From Natrialba aegyptia DSM 13077 (GTDB taxonomy: Archaea > Halobacteriota > Halobacteria > Halobacteriales > Natrialbaceae), in assembly GCF_000337535.1 (NCBI RefSeq), contig NZ_AOIP01000031.1, forward strand, positions 506,704 to 570,703: a stretch of DNA of 64,000 nt. The letters are read 5' to 3'. The position numbers and the translations under genes were made by a program. The notes beneath the pieces are model-generated. The model searched no databases. It saw only the letters and a list, made by a program, of their open reading frames with translations, and had not been told where the DNA came from. Shown here piece after piece: positions 52,783 to 61,515 of this stretch. Position 1 is the stretch's first letter; every line of letters starts with the position of its first letter.

Positions 52783-52801
52783 CCGCGTCTAGTGTGATAC
52801 G

Positions 52802-53743
52802 ATGAACATCGACACGGTCAAAGAACGCGCGGGGCCGCGGGAGTTCAGCCCGGCGGACGAACTCCCGAGGGAGTACCGGGAGGCGGCGACCCGGATGATC
52901 GAGTTCCACGCCAACAGCGAGATCATGGGGGCGTATCTGGAACGGCCGTTCATCCGGCAAGCGCCGAGTATCGACCGGAAACTGGCCTTTTCCGCGAAGG
53001 TGCAAGACGAGATCGGTCACGGACAGTTGCTCTACCGCGCCGCGGAGTCCCTCGGCGTGAAGACGCGCGAGGAGATGCTCGATGACCTCGCCAACGGCGA
53101 CGGGAAATTCTTGAACTGTTTCCACTATCCGATGGAGAGCTGGGTCGAGACGCCGATGATCGCCTTTTTCGTCGACGGCGCGGCGATGCGCCGGCAGGCG
53201 ACACTCCGGCGAACGAGCTGGGAGCCGTACGCTCACGCGATGGACAAGGTGTGTTTCGAGGAGGGCTTTCACGTCAAACACGGCGAGGACATCCTCAAGG
53301 AACTCATGTCCGGATCGAAGAAAGAACAGCAAATGACCCAGGAGGCCTTCGAGGAGTGGTGGCCCCGCATCATCCAGTTCTTCGGGCCGACCGACGACAA
53401 GAGTACCCACCACGATTTCGCCGCCTCGGTGGGGCTAAAACAGCAGTCCAACGACGACCTGCGCAACGCCTTCCTCGATCAGTACATCCCGAAGGCGCGC
53501 AAGTACGGGCTCGAGATCCCCGACGAACCCCGGATTCGCGAGCGCGACGACGGCACCTACGCGGTCGAGGAGGACGACCTGAATTGGGACGAGTTCTTCA
53601 CGATCGCGAAGAACGAGTTCGAGCCCGGACTGGGCCAGATCAACGGGCGAAAGACCGCACAGGAAGCGGTCGACTGGGTCCGCGAAACGATCGAAAACGA
53701 CGCCTCCGCCGCCGGCGGCCACGCGCCGCAGGCGGCCGACTGA
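52802..53743 (+). CDS. paaA: Phenylacetyl-CoA epoxidase subunit A (PaaA)
   Basis: The 313-residue protein is the catalytic, diiron subunit of the ring-1,2-phenylacetyl-CoA epoxidase. It starts MNIDTVKERAGPREFSPADE, and has MIEFHANSEIMGAYLERPFI, VQDEIGHGQLLYRAAE (ExxH) and CFEEGFHVKHGEDILKEL (ExxH), which supply the iron ligands. The length fits the family. It is the first gene of the paaABCD run, in which B, C and D follow with short gaps or overlaps. It acts in the cytoplasm on phenylacetyl-CoA. Confidence 0.97.
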   Translation: MNIDTVKERAGPREFSPADELPREYREAATRMIEFHANSEIMGAYLERPFIRQAPSIDRKLAFSAKVQDEIGHGQLLYRAAESLGVKTREEMLDDLANGDGKFLNCFHYPMESWVETPMIAFFVDGAAMRRQATLRRTSWEPYAHAMDKVCFEEGFHVKHGEDILKELMSGSKKEQQMTQEAFEEWWPRIIQFFGPTDDKSTHHDFAASVGLKQQSNDDLRNAFLDQYIPKARKYGLEIPDEPRIRERDDGTYAVEEDDLNWDEFFTIAKNEFEPGLGQINGRKTAQEAVDWVRETIENDASAAGGHAPQAAD

Positions 53744-53745
53744 GC

Positions 53746-54063
53746 ATGATCTGGGAAGTCTTTCGCCAGGAGAAGGCGGGCGAGTATCACACCCACTGTG
53801 GCAACGTCCACGCGCCGGATCGGGAGATGGCAAAGCAGTTCGCCGCCGTCCAGCACGGCCGGCGCAAACCGACGAACAGCCTCTGGGTCGTGCCCCAGGA
53901 GGAAGTCGGCGAGATCGACGGCGAGGACGTGGCCTTCGGCGGCACCACCGACAAGAGCTACCGCTGGGCGACGGCCTACAACACCACCGGAGCCGACGCT
54001 CGGGAGGTCGTCGAGTCCGAGGACGAACAGGCGACCGCCGAGAAACAGCGGGGTGACGACTGA
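53746..54063 (+). CDS. paaB: Phenylacetyl-CoA epoxidase subunit B (PaaB)
   Basis: The 105-residue protein starts MIWEVFRQEKAGEYHTHCGN and has the PaaB-type stretch HAPDREMAKQFAAVQHGRRK and NSLWVVPQEEV. PaaB is a small structural subunit that bridges PaaAC heterodimers. It starts 2 bp after the paaA stop, and its stop shares one base with the ATG of paaC. An acidic tail ends the protein. Confidence 0.95.
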   Translation: MIWEVFRQEKAGEYHTHCGNVHAPDREMAKQFAAVQHGRRKPTNSLWVVPQEEVGEIDGEDVAFGGTTDKSYRWATAYNTTGADAREVVESEDEQATAEKQRGDD

Positions 54064-54974
54064 TGGCGGCCGCACCCGACGAGTTCAGCGGACCGGACGA
54101 CCTCGAAGAGCGCGAGCGGACGGCGCTCGAAACGCTCTGCAAGCGTCTCGCGGACGACGAGTTCGTCCTGGCAGAGCGCTACACGGAGTGGCAGGTCCGG
54201 GCACCGACGCTCGAATCGGATCTCGCGCTCGCGAACAACGCGCAGGACGAACTGGGTCACGCTCGCCTGTGGTACGACGTGCTCGGCGATCTCGGCTTCG
54301 GGGAGCGGGAGCTGGTCTACGAGCGCGACCCCGACGACTTCCGGCACAGTACGCTCGTCGAACGCCCCTTCGAGGACGGCAACTGGGCCGATCCCGTTCT
54401 CCGGTCGTACCTCTACGACGTCGCCGAGGAACTGCGACTCGAGGCGCTTGCGGACTCCTCGTACCCGAAAATCGCCGACCGCGTCGAGAAGATTCGGAGC
54501 GAAGAAAGCTACCACCGCGAACACGCCCAGAACTGGCTCGAGCGCCTCGCCGACGACGAGGAGAGCCGCGAACGCCTGCAGGCGACGCTCGACGAGTTGT
54601 TTCCGCATGCACTCACGCTCTTCGAGCCGTGCGCGCCGCCACGCGACGCGAACGAGGCGAGCGGCGACAAGCCGCGAGCAGTCGACCCCGGGATCGAAGC
54701 CGATATCGTCGACCTCGGTCTCCGCACCGCGACGCTCGAGGAACTCGGCGAGGAGTGGCTCTCGATCGTCGTTCCGTACCTGGAGTCGCTCGATCTCGCA
54801 GTTCCGATCGACGGTGACGACGGCTTCGAAGTGACAGCAGCTGCACTGCCCGACGAGCGCGGCCGCGACGGCACCCACACCGACGCGTGGGCCGAACTCT
54901 ACGACGAGTTCACCCGCACCTATCGCGAACTCGGTCGCGACGAACCGACCACGATCATGGACGCTCCCGAATGA
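54063..54974 (+). CDS. paaC: Phenylacetyl-CoA epoxidase subunit C (PaaC)
   Basis: The 303-residue protein is the structural partner of PaaA with a ferritin-like fold. It has FVLAERYTEWQVRAPTLESD, NNAQDELGHARLWYDVLGDL and EESYHREHAQNWLERL. PaaC keeps helices of the diiron fold but does not need the metal. It is ~50 residues longer than bacterial forms because of acidic inserts. It is followed by paaD after 25 bp, containing a small run of GAGAACGA repeats. Confidence 0.95.
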   Translation: MAAAPDEFSGPDDLEERERTALETLCKRLADDEFVLAERYTEWQVRAPTLESDLALANNAQDELGHARLWYDVLGDLGFGERELVYERDPDDFRHSTLVERPFEDGNWADPVLRSYLYDVAEELRLEALADSSYPKIADRVEKIRSEESYHREHAQNWLERLADDEESRERLQATLDELFPHALTLFEPCAPPRDANEASGDKPRAVDPGIEADIVDLGLRTATLEELGEEWLSIVVPYLESLDLAVPIDGDDGFEVTAAALPDERGRDGTHTDAWAELYDEFTRTYRELGRDEPTTIMDAPE

Positions 54975-54999
54975 GAACGAGAACGAGGACGAGAATTCA

Positions 55000-55485
55000 A
55001 TGAGTAGCGATATTCAAGACCACGATCCAGCCCCAGACTCGGACTCGGACTCGGACCCAGACCCGGACTTCGACCCCGACGCCGAAACTGGCGCGACGCC
55101 CTGTGCGTACACCGACTACCGATCCGGTGAGGCCGACGATAACCTGCCGGCAACCGGCGCGGACGCGGCCGGCCTGGAGGCCGCCGTGTGGGACGCCCTC
55201 TACGAAATCGAGGACCCGGAGATGCCGGTTAGTATCGTCGATCTCGGGCTGATCTACGGGGTGTCAGTCGACGACGAGGACGGCGTCGCAACCGTCGACA
55301 TGACGCTGACGTACTCCGGCTGTCCGGCCCGAGACATGTTGACAGAGGAGGTCGAAGAGGTGGTGGCGGCCGTCGACGGCGTGGAGGAGGCGACGTTGCG
55401 TCTCGTCTGGAGCCCGGAGTGGACCGTCGAGTTCGTCACGGAACGGGGCAAAGACGACCTGCGGGAGTTCGGGTTGAGCGTATGA
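55000..55485 (+). CDS. paaD: PaaD, MIP18/DUF59 domain (without zinc ribbon)
   Basis: The 161-residue protein has an Asp/Ser/Pro leader (DSDSDSDPDPDFDPD), then a DUF59 (MIP18/SufT-like) fold: LYEIEDPEMPVSIVDLGLIY, TLTYSGCPARDMLTEEVEE and VWSPEWTVEFVTERGKDDLR. Bacterial PaaD ends with a Cys4 zinc ribbon after such a domain and is thought to help Fe-S or diiron maturation of the epoxidase. Here the protein ends after DUF59, and the ribbon is coded by the next gene, which overlaps by 4 bp. Confidence 0.93.
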   Translation: MSSDIQDHDPAPDSDSDSDPDPDFDPDAETGATPCAYTDYRSGEADDNLPATGADAAGLEAAVWDALYEIEDPEMPVSIVDLGLIYGVSVDDEDGVATVDMTLTYSGCPARDMLTEEVEEVVAAVDGVEEATLRLVWSPEWTVEFVTERGKDDLREFGLSV

Positions 55486-55649
55486 GACGGCTGGATCCGA
55501 GCGTCACGACGAGCGGGGACGCGGCGGGTGCGGAGTGTCCCTACTGTGAGTCGACGAACACCGTCCGCGAACATCCCAAGGGCCCGTCGCTGTGCCGGTC
55601 GATGCACTACTGCAACGAGTGCGAGCAGCCGTTCGAGAAGTTCGAGTAA
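55482..55649 (+). CDS. Small zinc-ribbon protein (PaaD C-terminal domain homologue)
   Basis: The 55-residue protein MRRLDPSVTTSGDAAGAECP has CPYCESTNTVREHP, then SLCRSMHYCNECEQPFEKFE. This is the Cys4-type ribbon that forms the last ~50 residues of bacterial PaaD. Its ATG overlaps the paaD stop (ATGA), so the two halves are made together. It could be a split of the ancestral fused gene; some haloarchaeal annotations may label it as another Paa subunit. Confidence 0.85.
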   Translation: MRRLDPSVTTSGDAAGAECPYCESTNTVREHPKGPSLCRSMHYCNECEQPFEKFE

Positions 55650-55736
55650 GTGGATACAGATAGCGATCCGCCAACCCGTCACGAGTTCCGTCGGCTCAAC
55701 TATTTTGGTACTTGTTATCGTACCTCTGTCTAAGCC

Positions 55737-57017
55737 ATGGCGACCACCGAAACGCTCGCTCGGGAGGACCTGCGCGCAAAACAACGGCAACGACTCCGCG
55801 AAACCGTCGCGTACGCCGCCGAGAACGTCCCGTTCTACCGAAGAAAATTCGACGACGCCGGCGTCTCGCCGTCCGAGATCGACTCGCTCGAGGCTATCGA
55901 GAACCTGCCGTTTACGACGAAGGAGGACTTCCGCGCCGAGTATCCCGACGGCCTGTTCGCCGTCGATACTGCCGAGATCCGGCGAATTCACGCCTCTTCC
56001 GGAACAACCGGGAAACCCAAGATCGTCGGCTACACCGAGCGGGATCTCGATCGCTGGCACGAGGTCATGGCCCGGTCGCTGGCGGCGGCTGGACTCGACG
56101 ACACAGATACCGTCCAGAACGCCTACGGCTACGGACTCTTTACGGGCGGTCTCGGCTTTCACGGCGGGGCCGAGGAACTCGGTGCGGCGGTGATTCCGAC
56201 GAGCAGCGGCAACACCCGACGACAGGTCGAACTCGCGCGCGATTTAGGCAGCGACGCGCTCTGCTGTACGCCCTCCTACGCCCTCTACGTCGCCGAAACG
56301 GCCGAAGCGATGGGGATCGATCCGACGAGTCTACCGCTCTCGACGGTGCTCTACGGAGCCGAGCCGTGTACGGAGCCGATGCGCGAGAAAATCGAGGACC
56401 GGCTCGGCGTCACCGGCATCGAGAACTACGGCCTCTCGGAGATCATCGGCCCCGGCGTCGCCGCCGAGTGCCGCGCGGCCCAGGACGGCATGCACATCTG
56501 GGAGGACCACTTCTACCCCGAAATTATCGATCCCGCGACCGGCGAAGTGCTGCCCGACGGCGAGGACGGTGAACTCGTGTTGACCACCCTCTCGAAGGAG
56601 GCGCTCCCGGTACTGCGATATCGAACCGGCGACCTGACCAGTCTCACATACGAGGAGTGTGTCTGCGGCCGGACGATGGCGCGCATGGACGGCGTCACCG
56701 GCCGCGCGGACGACCTCCTCATCGTCCGCGGCGTCAATCTCTACCCGAGTCAGATCGAAGCCGTGATCCTCGAGTTCGATGCCGTCGCCCCCTACTACCG
56801 GATCGACCTCGATCGGGACGACGGCCTCGACACGCTCGCTCTGACCGTCGAACTCGAGGCGGAGTACGACGGCGACCGCGAGGCGCTCCGCGAGAAGATC
56901 CGCGAACGGTTGCACAACGCGCTGTCGTCCACGCCGGACGAACTCGAACTCGTCAAGTACGGCTCGATCGAACGCACAGAGGTCGGCAAGGTCAAACGGG
57001 TCTACGACCACCGCTGA
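55737..57017 (+). CDS. paaK: Phenylacetate--CoA ligase, copy 2
   Basis: The 426-residue PaaK paralogue begins MATTETLAREDLRAKQRQRL and shares with copy 1 the signature IHASSGTTGKPK, FTTKEDFRAEYPDGLFAVD, YGLSEIIGPGV, RYRTGDLTSL and GKVKRVYDHR. It follows the PaaD ribbon gene by ~87 bp with a possible own promoter (ACTATTTTGGTA). Its link to paaABCD makes it the likely phenylacetate-activating enzyme; copy 1, next to the importer, may act on another aryl or branched acid. Confidence 0.95.
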   Translation: MATTETLAREDLRAKQRQRLRETVAYAAENVPFYRRKFDDAGVSPSEIDSLEAIENLPFTTKEDFRAEYPDGLFAVDTAEIRRIHASSGTTGKPKIVGYTERDLDRWHEVMARSLAAAGLDDTDTVQNAYGYGLFTGGLGFHGGAEELGAAVIPTSSGNTRRQVELARDLGSDALCCTPSYALYVAETAEAMGIDPTSLPLSTVLYGAEPCTEPMREKIEDRLGVTGIENYGLSEIIGPGVAAECRAAQDGMHIWEDHFYPEIIDPATGEVLPDGEDGELVLTTLSKEALPVLRYRTGDLTSLTYEECVCGRTMARMDGVTGRADDLLIVRGVNLYPSQIEAVILEFDAVAPYYRIDLDRDDGLDTLALTVELEAEYDGDREALREKIRERLHNALSSTPDELELVKYGSIERTEVGKVKRVYDHR

Positions 57018-57079
57018 GAGCGGCGTGGAACCCGTCGCCGACTGGCACCTTTATTACGGTTCACGTGACAGTGTGGTGC

Positions 57080-57466
57080 ATGGACACCGAAGCCTTCTTC
57101 GAGGGGATGCCCTTCGCCTCCCTGCTCGGCATCGACGTCACCGACTGCGCCGACGGCCACGCCGAAGGCGAACTCGAGATGAGCGACGAACTCTCCTGGA
57201 ACGAGGATCGCTTGATGGCCCACGGCGGCGTCACGTTCACGCTCGCGGACACCGTCGGCGGCGCGGCGCTGGTCTCGCTCGTCGACCAGCCGGTGCCGAC
57301 GATCGACATTCGGATCGACTACCTCTCGGCCGGCACGGGCGACCTCTACGCCGAAGCGGACGTCGTTCGCTGCGGCAGCGACGTCGGCGTCGTCGACGTC
57401 GACGTCTACGCGGCGGACGACGACACGCACATCGCGGACGCACGCGGCGTGTACAAGACGGGATAG
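57080..57466 (+). CDS. paaI: PaaI-family thioesterase, copy 2
   Basis: The 128-residue hot-dog thioesterase begins MDTEAFFEGMPFASLLGIDV and has LSWNEDRLMAHGGVTFTLAD with His-Gly-Gly. It belongs to the same clan as copy 1 but differs in sequence. It lies 62 bp after paaK copy 2. It would clear stalled aryl-CoA or acyl-CoA thioesters. Confidence 0.92.
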   Translation: MDTEAFFEGMPFASLLGIDVTDCADGHAEGELEMSDELSWNEDRLMAHGGVTFTLADTVGGAALVSLVDQPVPTIDIRIDYLSAGTGDLYAEADVVRCGSDVGVVDVDVYAADDDTHIADARGVYKTG

Positions 57467-57480
57467 CGGAGCGGAGTTTC

Positions 57481-58491
57481 TCACTCACGAAGCGCCGGCG
57501 CGACCTCGTCGCCGAGGCGGCGGACGCAGTCGATCATCGCCTCAGTATCGACGCCCGGGTAGTACGTTCGGAGGATGAAGTGGCTATCGTCGCCGAGCGC
57601 GTCCCGGTAGCTCTCGAGTTCAGCGGCGACCTGCTCGGGCGTGCCGAATATCGCCTGTTCTTTCAGCTCCCGCTTGCGCTCCTCGTCGAGTTCGTCGACG
57701 GATTCGCCGGAGAAAATCTCCGCGTAGCGCCGCTGCAGGTAGAAGTATCCCTCTCGCATCGCCTCCCAGGCCTCCTCGCGAGAGTCGCCCACCCAGCCGT
57801 GCTGGAGCGCGTAGATCGTGAACTCGCCGTCGATGTCTTCCTCGTCGCGAACGCGGCGGATGTCCCGGACGCGCTTGCGGACGCCCTCGATCGAGAGCGA
57901 CGAGGGGGCACACCAACCGTCGGCGGTGCGGGCGGCCCGGCGAACGGCGGGTTTGGCCGCCCCGCCGAGCATAATCGGGACTGTATCGTCGGCGGGTTTC
58001 GGCGTGATCGAGACATCGGCCGGCACGTCGTGAAAGTCCGACTCGTAGTCGAGTTCGCCCGCGCTCCAGGCACCGCGGAGGAAGGGGACGAGGTCGGCGA
58101 GTCGCTCGCCGCGCTCCTCGCGCGGGACGCCGAAGATATCGAACTCGTGCGGGTTCGAGCCGATCGCGAGGCCGAGGGTGAGCCGGTCGTCGGCGAGCAG
58201 GTCGACCGTGGCCGCGTCTTCGGCTAGCCGGATCGGGTCGTACAGCGGGCCGAGCGCGACGCAGCTGCCGATCTCGAGCCGGTCGGTTTCGGCGGCCATC
58301 GCGCCGAGGGTCGGCATCGTTCCGGAGAGGTAGTCGTCCGCGGCGAAGTGGTGTTCGGAGACCCACGCGCTGTCGAGTCCGGCGGCCTCGATCTCGCGGG
58401 TCAACGCGAGGATCTCGTCGTAGCGTTCGCTCGCCGTTCGCTCGTCGTCCGGTCGCTGCTGGCCGGTAAACAGTCCGGTTCCGAGTTCCAT
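57481..58491 (-). CDS. LLM class flavin/F420-dependent oxidoreductase
   Basis: The 336-residue luciferase-like TIM barrel starts MELGTGLFTGQQRPDDERTA and has WVSEHHFAADDYLSGTMPTL, SCVALGPLYDPIRLAEDAAT, GLAIGSNPHEFDIFGVP and PIMLGGAAKPAVRRAARTA. The cofactor may be FMN or F420. It is convergent with PaaI copy 2. The ATG at 58491 sets a normal length. An upstream in-frame extension is antisense to the epimerase gene and is not used. Confidence 0.85.
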   Translation of the reverse strand: MELGTGLFTGQQRPDDERTASERYDEILALTREIEAAGLDSAWVSEHHFAADDYLSGTMPTLGAMAAETDRLEIGSCVALGPLYDPIRLAEDAATVDLLADDRLTLGLAIGSNPHEFDIFGVPREERGERLADLVPFLRGAWSAGELDYESDFHDVPADVSITPKPADDTVPIMLGGAAKPAVRRAARTADGWCAPSSLSIEGVRKRVRDIRRVRDEEDIDGEFTIYALQHGWVGDSREEAWEAMREGYFYLQRRYAEIFSGESVDELDEERKRELKEQAIFGTPEQVAAELESYRDALGDDSHFILRTYYPGVDTEAMIDCVRRLGDEVAPALRE

Positions 58492-58574
58492 GCTATCGGT
58501 ATACAGGTCAGCCGTCTTAATAGTAGTTGAGGCGGTGATTCGTCGGCCTGACGACTGGGGCCCTGGCTCGAAAA

Positions 58575-59540
58575 TCAGACCGGTTCGAGGCCGTGCTCCT
58601 CGCGCAGGACGTTGATATACTTCCGGAAGCCGGATTCGAGGTCGTACTCGGGGTCGTAACCGAGGTCCGCCTGGGCCTTGCTCATGTCCAGATTCTGGGT
58701 CCAGGGGAGCTCGCCGTCGTCCGAGACGTCGATGTCGGCGTCGGGCATCACCGACTCGACCGCTTCGGCGGCCTCTCGGACGGTGGCGAGGACGCCGCGG
58801 ACGTTGTAGACGCGCTGGGAGAGTTCGTCCGCGGGCGTGAACGCGGCCTTGCGAAACGCCTGTGCGATGTCTTCGACGTGTTGCCAGTCGACGTACTGAT
58901 CGCCGTACTCGACGCTGTATGATTCGCCGAGCGCGGGCTTTTCGACGATGTTTGCCAGGAATGCGGAGCCGCCGGTTTCGCGGTAGGGGCCGTAGGCGAC
59001 GGTCGGCCGGAGCGCGACGTGGTCGAGGCCGTAGTCCTCGTGGTAGACCCGCGCCTGGTGTTCGTTGTACTCCTTGGTCGCGCCGTAGAGCGTGTCGGGA
59101 TAGACGAGTTCGGTTTCGTCGATCCACTCGGCGTCGTAGTTGTCCGGGGGCGCGTAGGCGGCCGCCGAGGAGGCCCACGCGACGCGTTCGACCTGGTCGT
59201 CGAGCGTGCGAGCGGCCTCGAAGACGTTGTTCGTCCCCAAAATGTTGACCTCGCCGGCCGCGCGCGGATTTTCGCGCGCGGTGGTCGTCAGCAGCGCCGC
59301 GAGGTGGACGATGTGCGTCGCGCCGGTTTCTTTGACCGCCCGGACGACATCTGTGGGGTCGGCAACGTCGCCGCGCCGCACGGTCACGTCGTCCGCGACG
59401 CCGAGTTGTTCGAGGATCGTCGTGTCCGTCGAGAGGTCGTAAGCCACGACATCGTGGCCGTGTTCGAGCAGGTCCCGTGCGACGTAGGACCCGATGAAGC
59501 CGGTTCCGCCGGTTACCAGTACGGTCGTTTCGTCTGTCAT
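58575..59540 (-). CDS. NAD-dependent epimerase/dehydratase
   Basis: The 321-residue extended SDR has VLVTGGTGFIGSYVARDLLE (NAD loop TGGTGFIG), THIVHLAALLTTTARENPRA and the catalytic YGATKEYNEHQ with Tyr-x3-Lys. It resembles nucleotide-sugar epimerases and related dehydrogenases. In an island of aromatic degradation it might act on a ring-cleavage alcohol, but the fold does not tell. Its stop is ~84 bp from the start of the LLM oxidoreductase gene. Confidence 0.88.
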   Translation of the reverse strand: MTDETTVLVTGGTGFIGSYVARDLLEHGHDVVAYDLSTDTTILEQLGVADDVTVRRGDVADPTDVVRAVKETGATHIVHLAALLTTTARENPRAAGEVNILGTNNVFEAARTLDDQVERVAWASSAAAYAPPDNYDAEWIDETELVYPDTLYGATKEYNEHQARVYHEDYGLDHVALRPTVAYGPYRETGGSAFLANIVEKPALGESYSVEYGDQYVDWQHVEDIAQAFRKAAFTPADELSQRVYNVRGVLATVREAAEAVESVMPDADIDVSDDGELPWTQNLDMSKAQADLGYDPEYDLESGFRKYINVLREEHGLEPV

Positions 59541-59605
59541 GTATCGTGGTATGTTGAATGGGTACGTATAGCTTGGTGATTCGTCGGGTAGTGGCCCGTG
59601 AGTTG

Positions 59606-61315
59606 CTATTCGTGGAGTCCCCCGACCGAGTCGTAGAACGAGGAGGACAGGGTCGCGGCCATCTCCGCCTCGCGGTCGATGCGCACGTCGATGACGTGGG
59701 GTACGTCGGCCGTCTTCGCTTCCTCGAGGACGCTCTCGAGGGCGGTCGGATCGGTCACGCGCCGACCGACCGCGCCGAAGGCCTCGGCGATTTTCGGAAA
59801 GTCCGTGTCGTTGAACTCGACGCCGGCGATGTCACCGTCCTCGCCTTGCATCTGGCGGACCATCCCGAGGCTGGTGTCGTTCAGGATGACGACCGTCGGC
59901 GCGACGCCGTACTCGACGGCCGTCTCGACGCTGTTCATCGTCATCGAGAAGCCGCCGTCGCCCGCGACGGCGATAACGTCCGTGTCCTCGCCCGTCGTCA
60001 GCGCCGCCGAGACTGCGGCGGGGGTCGCCCAGCCCATGCCGCCGACGCCGCCGCTGCCGAAGTAGGTGCGGACGGCCGGCGTCTGCAGGTAGTTCAGCAG
60101 CCAGAATCGGTTGTTTCCGGAGTCGGCGGTGACGATCGTCTCCTCGTCGACGACCGACTGAATCGCCGCGACGGCGCGCTGGGGCGCGATCGGCACCGAG
60201 TCGTCGGTGCACGCGGGAGACTCGAACCACTCGCGGGCCGCCGTGGCGCGTTCGATCGCCCACCCTGTGGACGCTTCGCCGGCCTCGGCGACCGCCGCCA
60301 GACTCTCGCTCGCGTCGCCGATGAGCCCGACGTCCGCGGGGTAGACCCACCCCGCGTTTCGCGTGTCGATATCGGCGTGAACGATCGTCTGCTCGTCGGG
60401 CCGGATGAAAGAGGGTGCCTGCCAGTTGGTGTCCATCGGGTTCAGTCGACAGCCCACGACGAACAGGGTGTCCGCCTCGCTGACGACGCGATTCGCGCCC
60501 TCGTGGCCGAACGAGCCGATGACGCCGGCGGCGCGGTCGTTCGTCTCCGGGAACGTCGACTTCCCGAGATAGGACGTCACGACGGCACAGTCGTAGGCGT
60601 CGGCGACCGCCGCGAGTTCGTCGTAGGCCTGCGCGGCGTGGACGCCGTTGCCCGCGATGACGACCGGCCGCTCGGCCGCTTCCAGGGCCTCGACGGCCGC
60701 GGCCACGTCCGTCGCGGTCGGCGCGGCGTTCCAGGTTCGCGTCTGCGTTCGCGCGTCCCACGTCGCCGGCGTCGGATCGGTCGGAACCTCGTCCGTGATC
60801 GCATCGCCGTCGAAGATCACCGCCGTCGGGCCGGGGCGGCCGGCGACGGCGTGTTTGAACGCGAGTTGCGTCGAGCGAACGGTCTCGGTCGGCGTCCGCG
60901 GGAACCACCACTCCTTGCTCACGCCGTCGAGGATGTCCGGGAGACTAAACCCGCCGTAATCGCCTCGTGCCTGCTGGTACGGCGCGAGCGTCGAGTACTC
61001 GCCGCGCTCGGAGGCCTCGGTGAGGACGACCATCGGCGAGGAAGCCAGCCGCGCCTCCATCTGGCCGATCATCCCGAGGCTCCCGATCCACGGCCCCTGC
61101 CCCGTCAGGACGCCGGGACGGCCCGTGAGACGCCCGTACATCTCGGCCATCACGCTCGCCTCCCGCTCGTCGCGCGGCCGCACGAGTTCAACGTCACCGT
61201 CGGCGTCCGGGATGTGATCGAGCAGTTCGATGACGCGCCCGCCCGGATAGCCGAAGACGTACTCGACGCCGAGCGAATCGAGCGTGTCGATGAGTTCGGC
61301 TGCTGTCGTCGTCAT
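59606..61315 (-). CDS. ThDP-dependent enzyme, acetolactate synthase-like
   Basis: The 569-residue protein starts MTTTAAELIDTLDSLGVEYV and has the three-domain ThDP fold: EYVFGYPGGRVIELLDHIPD with the pyrimidine-binding Glu in RDEREASVMAEMY; a middle Rossmann-like domain (PVVIAGNGVHAAQAYDELAA); and the ThDP/Mg motif VAGDGGFSMTMNSVETAVEY ending VVILNDTSLGMV. The family includes acetolactate synthase and benzoylformate or indolepyruvate decarboxylase. No small regulatory subunit gene is adjacent, so an acetolactate synthase role is unlikely. Its ATG overlaps the stop of a small upstream frame by 4 bp. Confidence 0.87.
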   Translation of the reverse strand: MTTTAAELIDTLDSLGVEYVFGYPGGRVIELLDHIPDADGDVELVRPRDEREASVMAEMYGRLTGRPGVLTGQGPWIGSLGMIGQMEARLASSPMVVLTEASERGEYSTLAPYQQARGDYGGFSLPDILDGVSKEWWFPRTPTETVRSTQLAFKHAVAGRPGPTAVIFDGDAITDEVPTDPTPATWDARTQTRTWNAAPTATDVAAAVEALEAAERPVVIAGNGVHAAQAYDELAAVADAYDCAVVTSYLGKSTFPETNDRAAGVIGSFGHEGANRVVSEADTLFVVGCRLNPMDTNWQAPSFIRPDEQTIVHADIDTRNAGWVYPADVGLIGDASESLAAVAEAGEASTGWAIERATAAREWFESPACTDDSVPIAPQRAVAAIQSVVDEETIVTADSGNNRFWLLNYLQTPAVRTYFGSGGVGGMGWATPAAVSAALTTGEDTDVIAVAGDGGFSMTMNSVETAVEYGVAPTVVILNDTSLGMVRQMQGEDGDIAGVEFNDTDFPKIAEAFGAVGRRVTDPTALESVLEEAKTADVPHVIDVRIDREAEMAATLSSSFYDSVGGLHE

Positions 61316-61515
61316 GTGTTTGCGGTGGTTGGAAATGCCGTCTCCGCTGTCTCTGCCGTCTCTGCGGCTCGGCCAGGAGTCCCACGAACGGACGCACTGT
61401 CGTCTCGAAGGCGGCTCACGGACCGACCCTGCTCCCGTGCGATCGGATTCTCCAGCGTGTTGCCAGGCGGGATGAACTCGTCCGCGCGGACGAGAAACTC
61501 GGCGAGTGTTGGCAT
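61312..61515 (-). CDS. Small ORF coupled to the ThDP enzyme
   Basis: The 67-codon frame begins MPTLAEFLVRADEFIPPGNT and ends AETAETAETAFPTTANT with a TGA overlapping the next ATG (ATGA). Codon use matches neighbouring genes. The repeat of Ala-Glu-Thr near the end reflects a short GCAGAGACG-type repeat. Function unknown. It could be a leader or a small partner. Confidence 0.45.
   Translation of the reverse strand: MPTLAEFLVRADEFIPPGNTLENPIAREQGRSVSRLRDDSASVRGTPGRAAETAETAETAFPTTANT

Noticed and set aside
59606-61315. Annotating the ThDP enzyme as acetolactate synthase (ilvB).
   Set aside because: No ilvN/ilvH small subunit or ilvC is adjacent, and the gene sits in an aromatic-degradation island. 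The fold alone does not fix the reaction.
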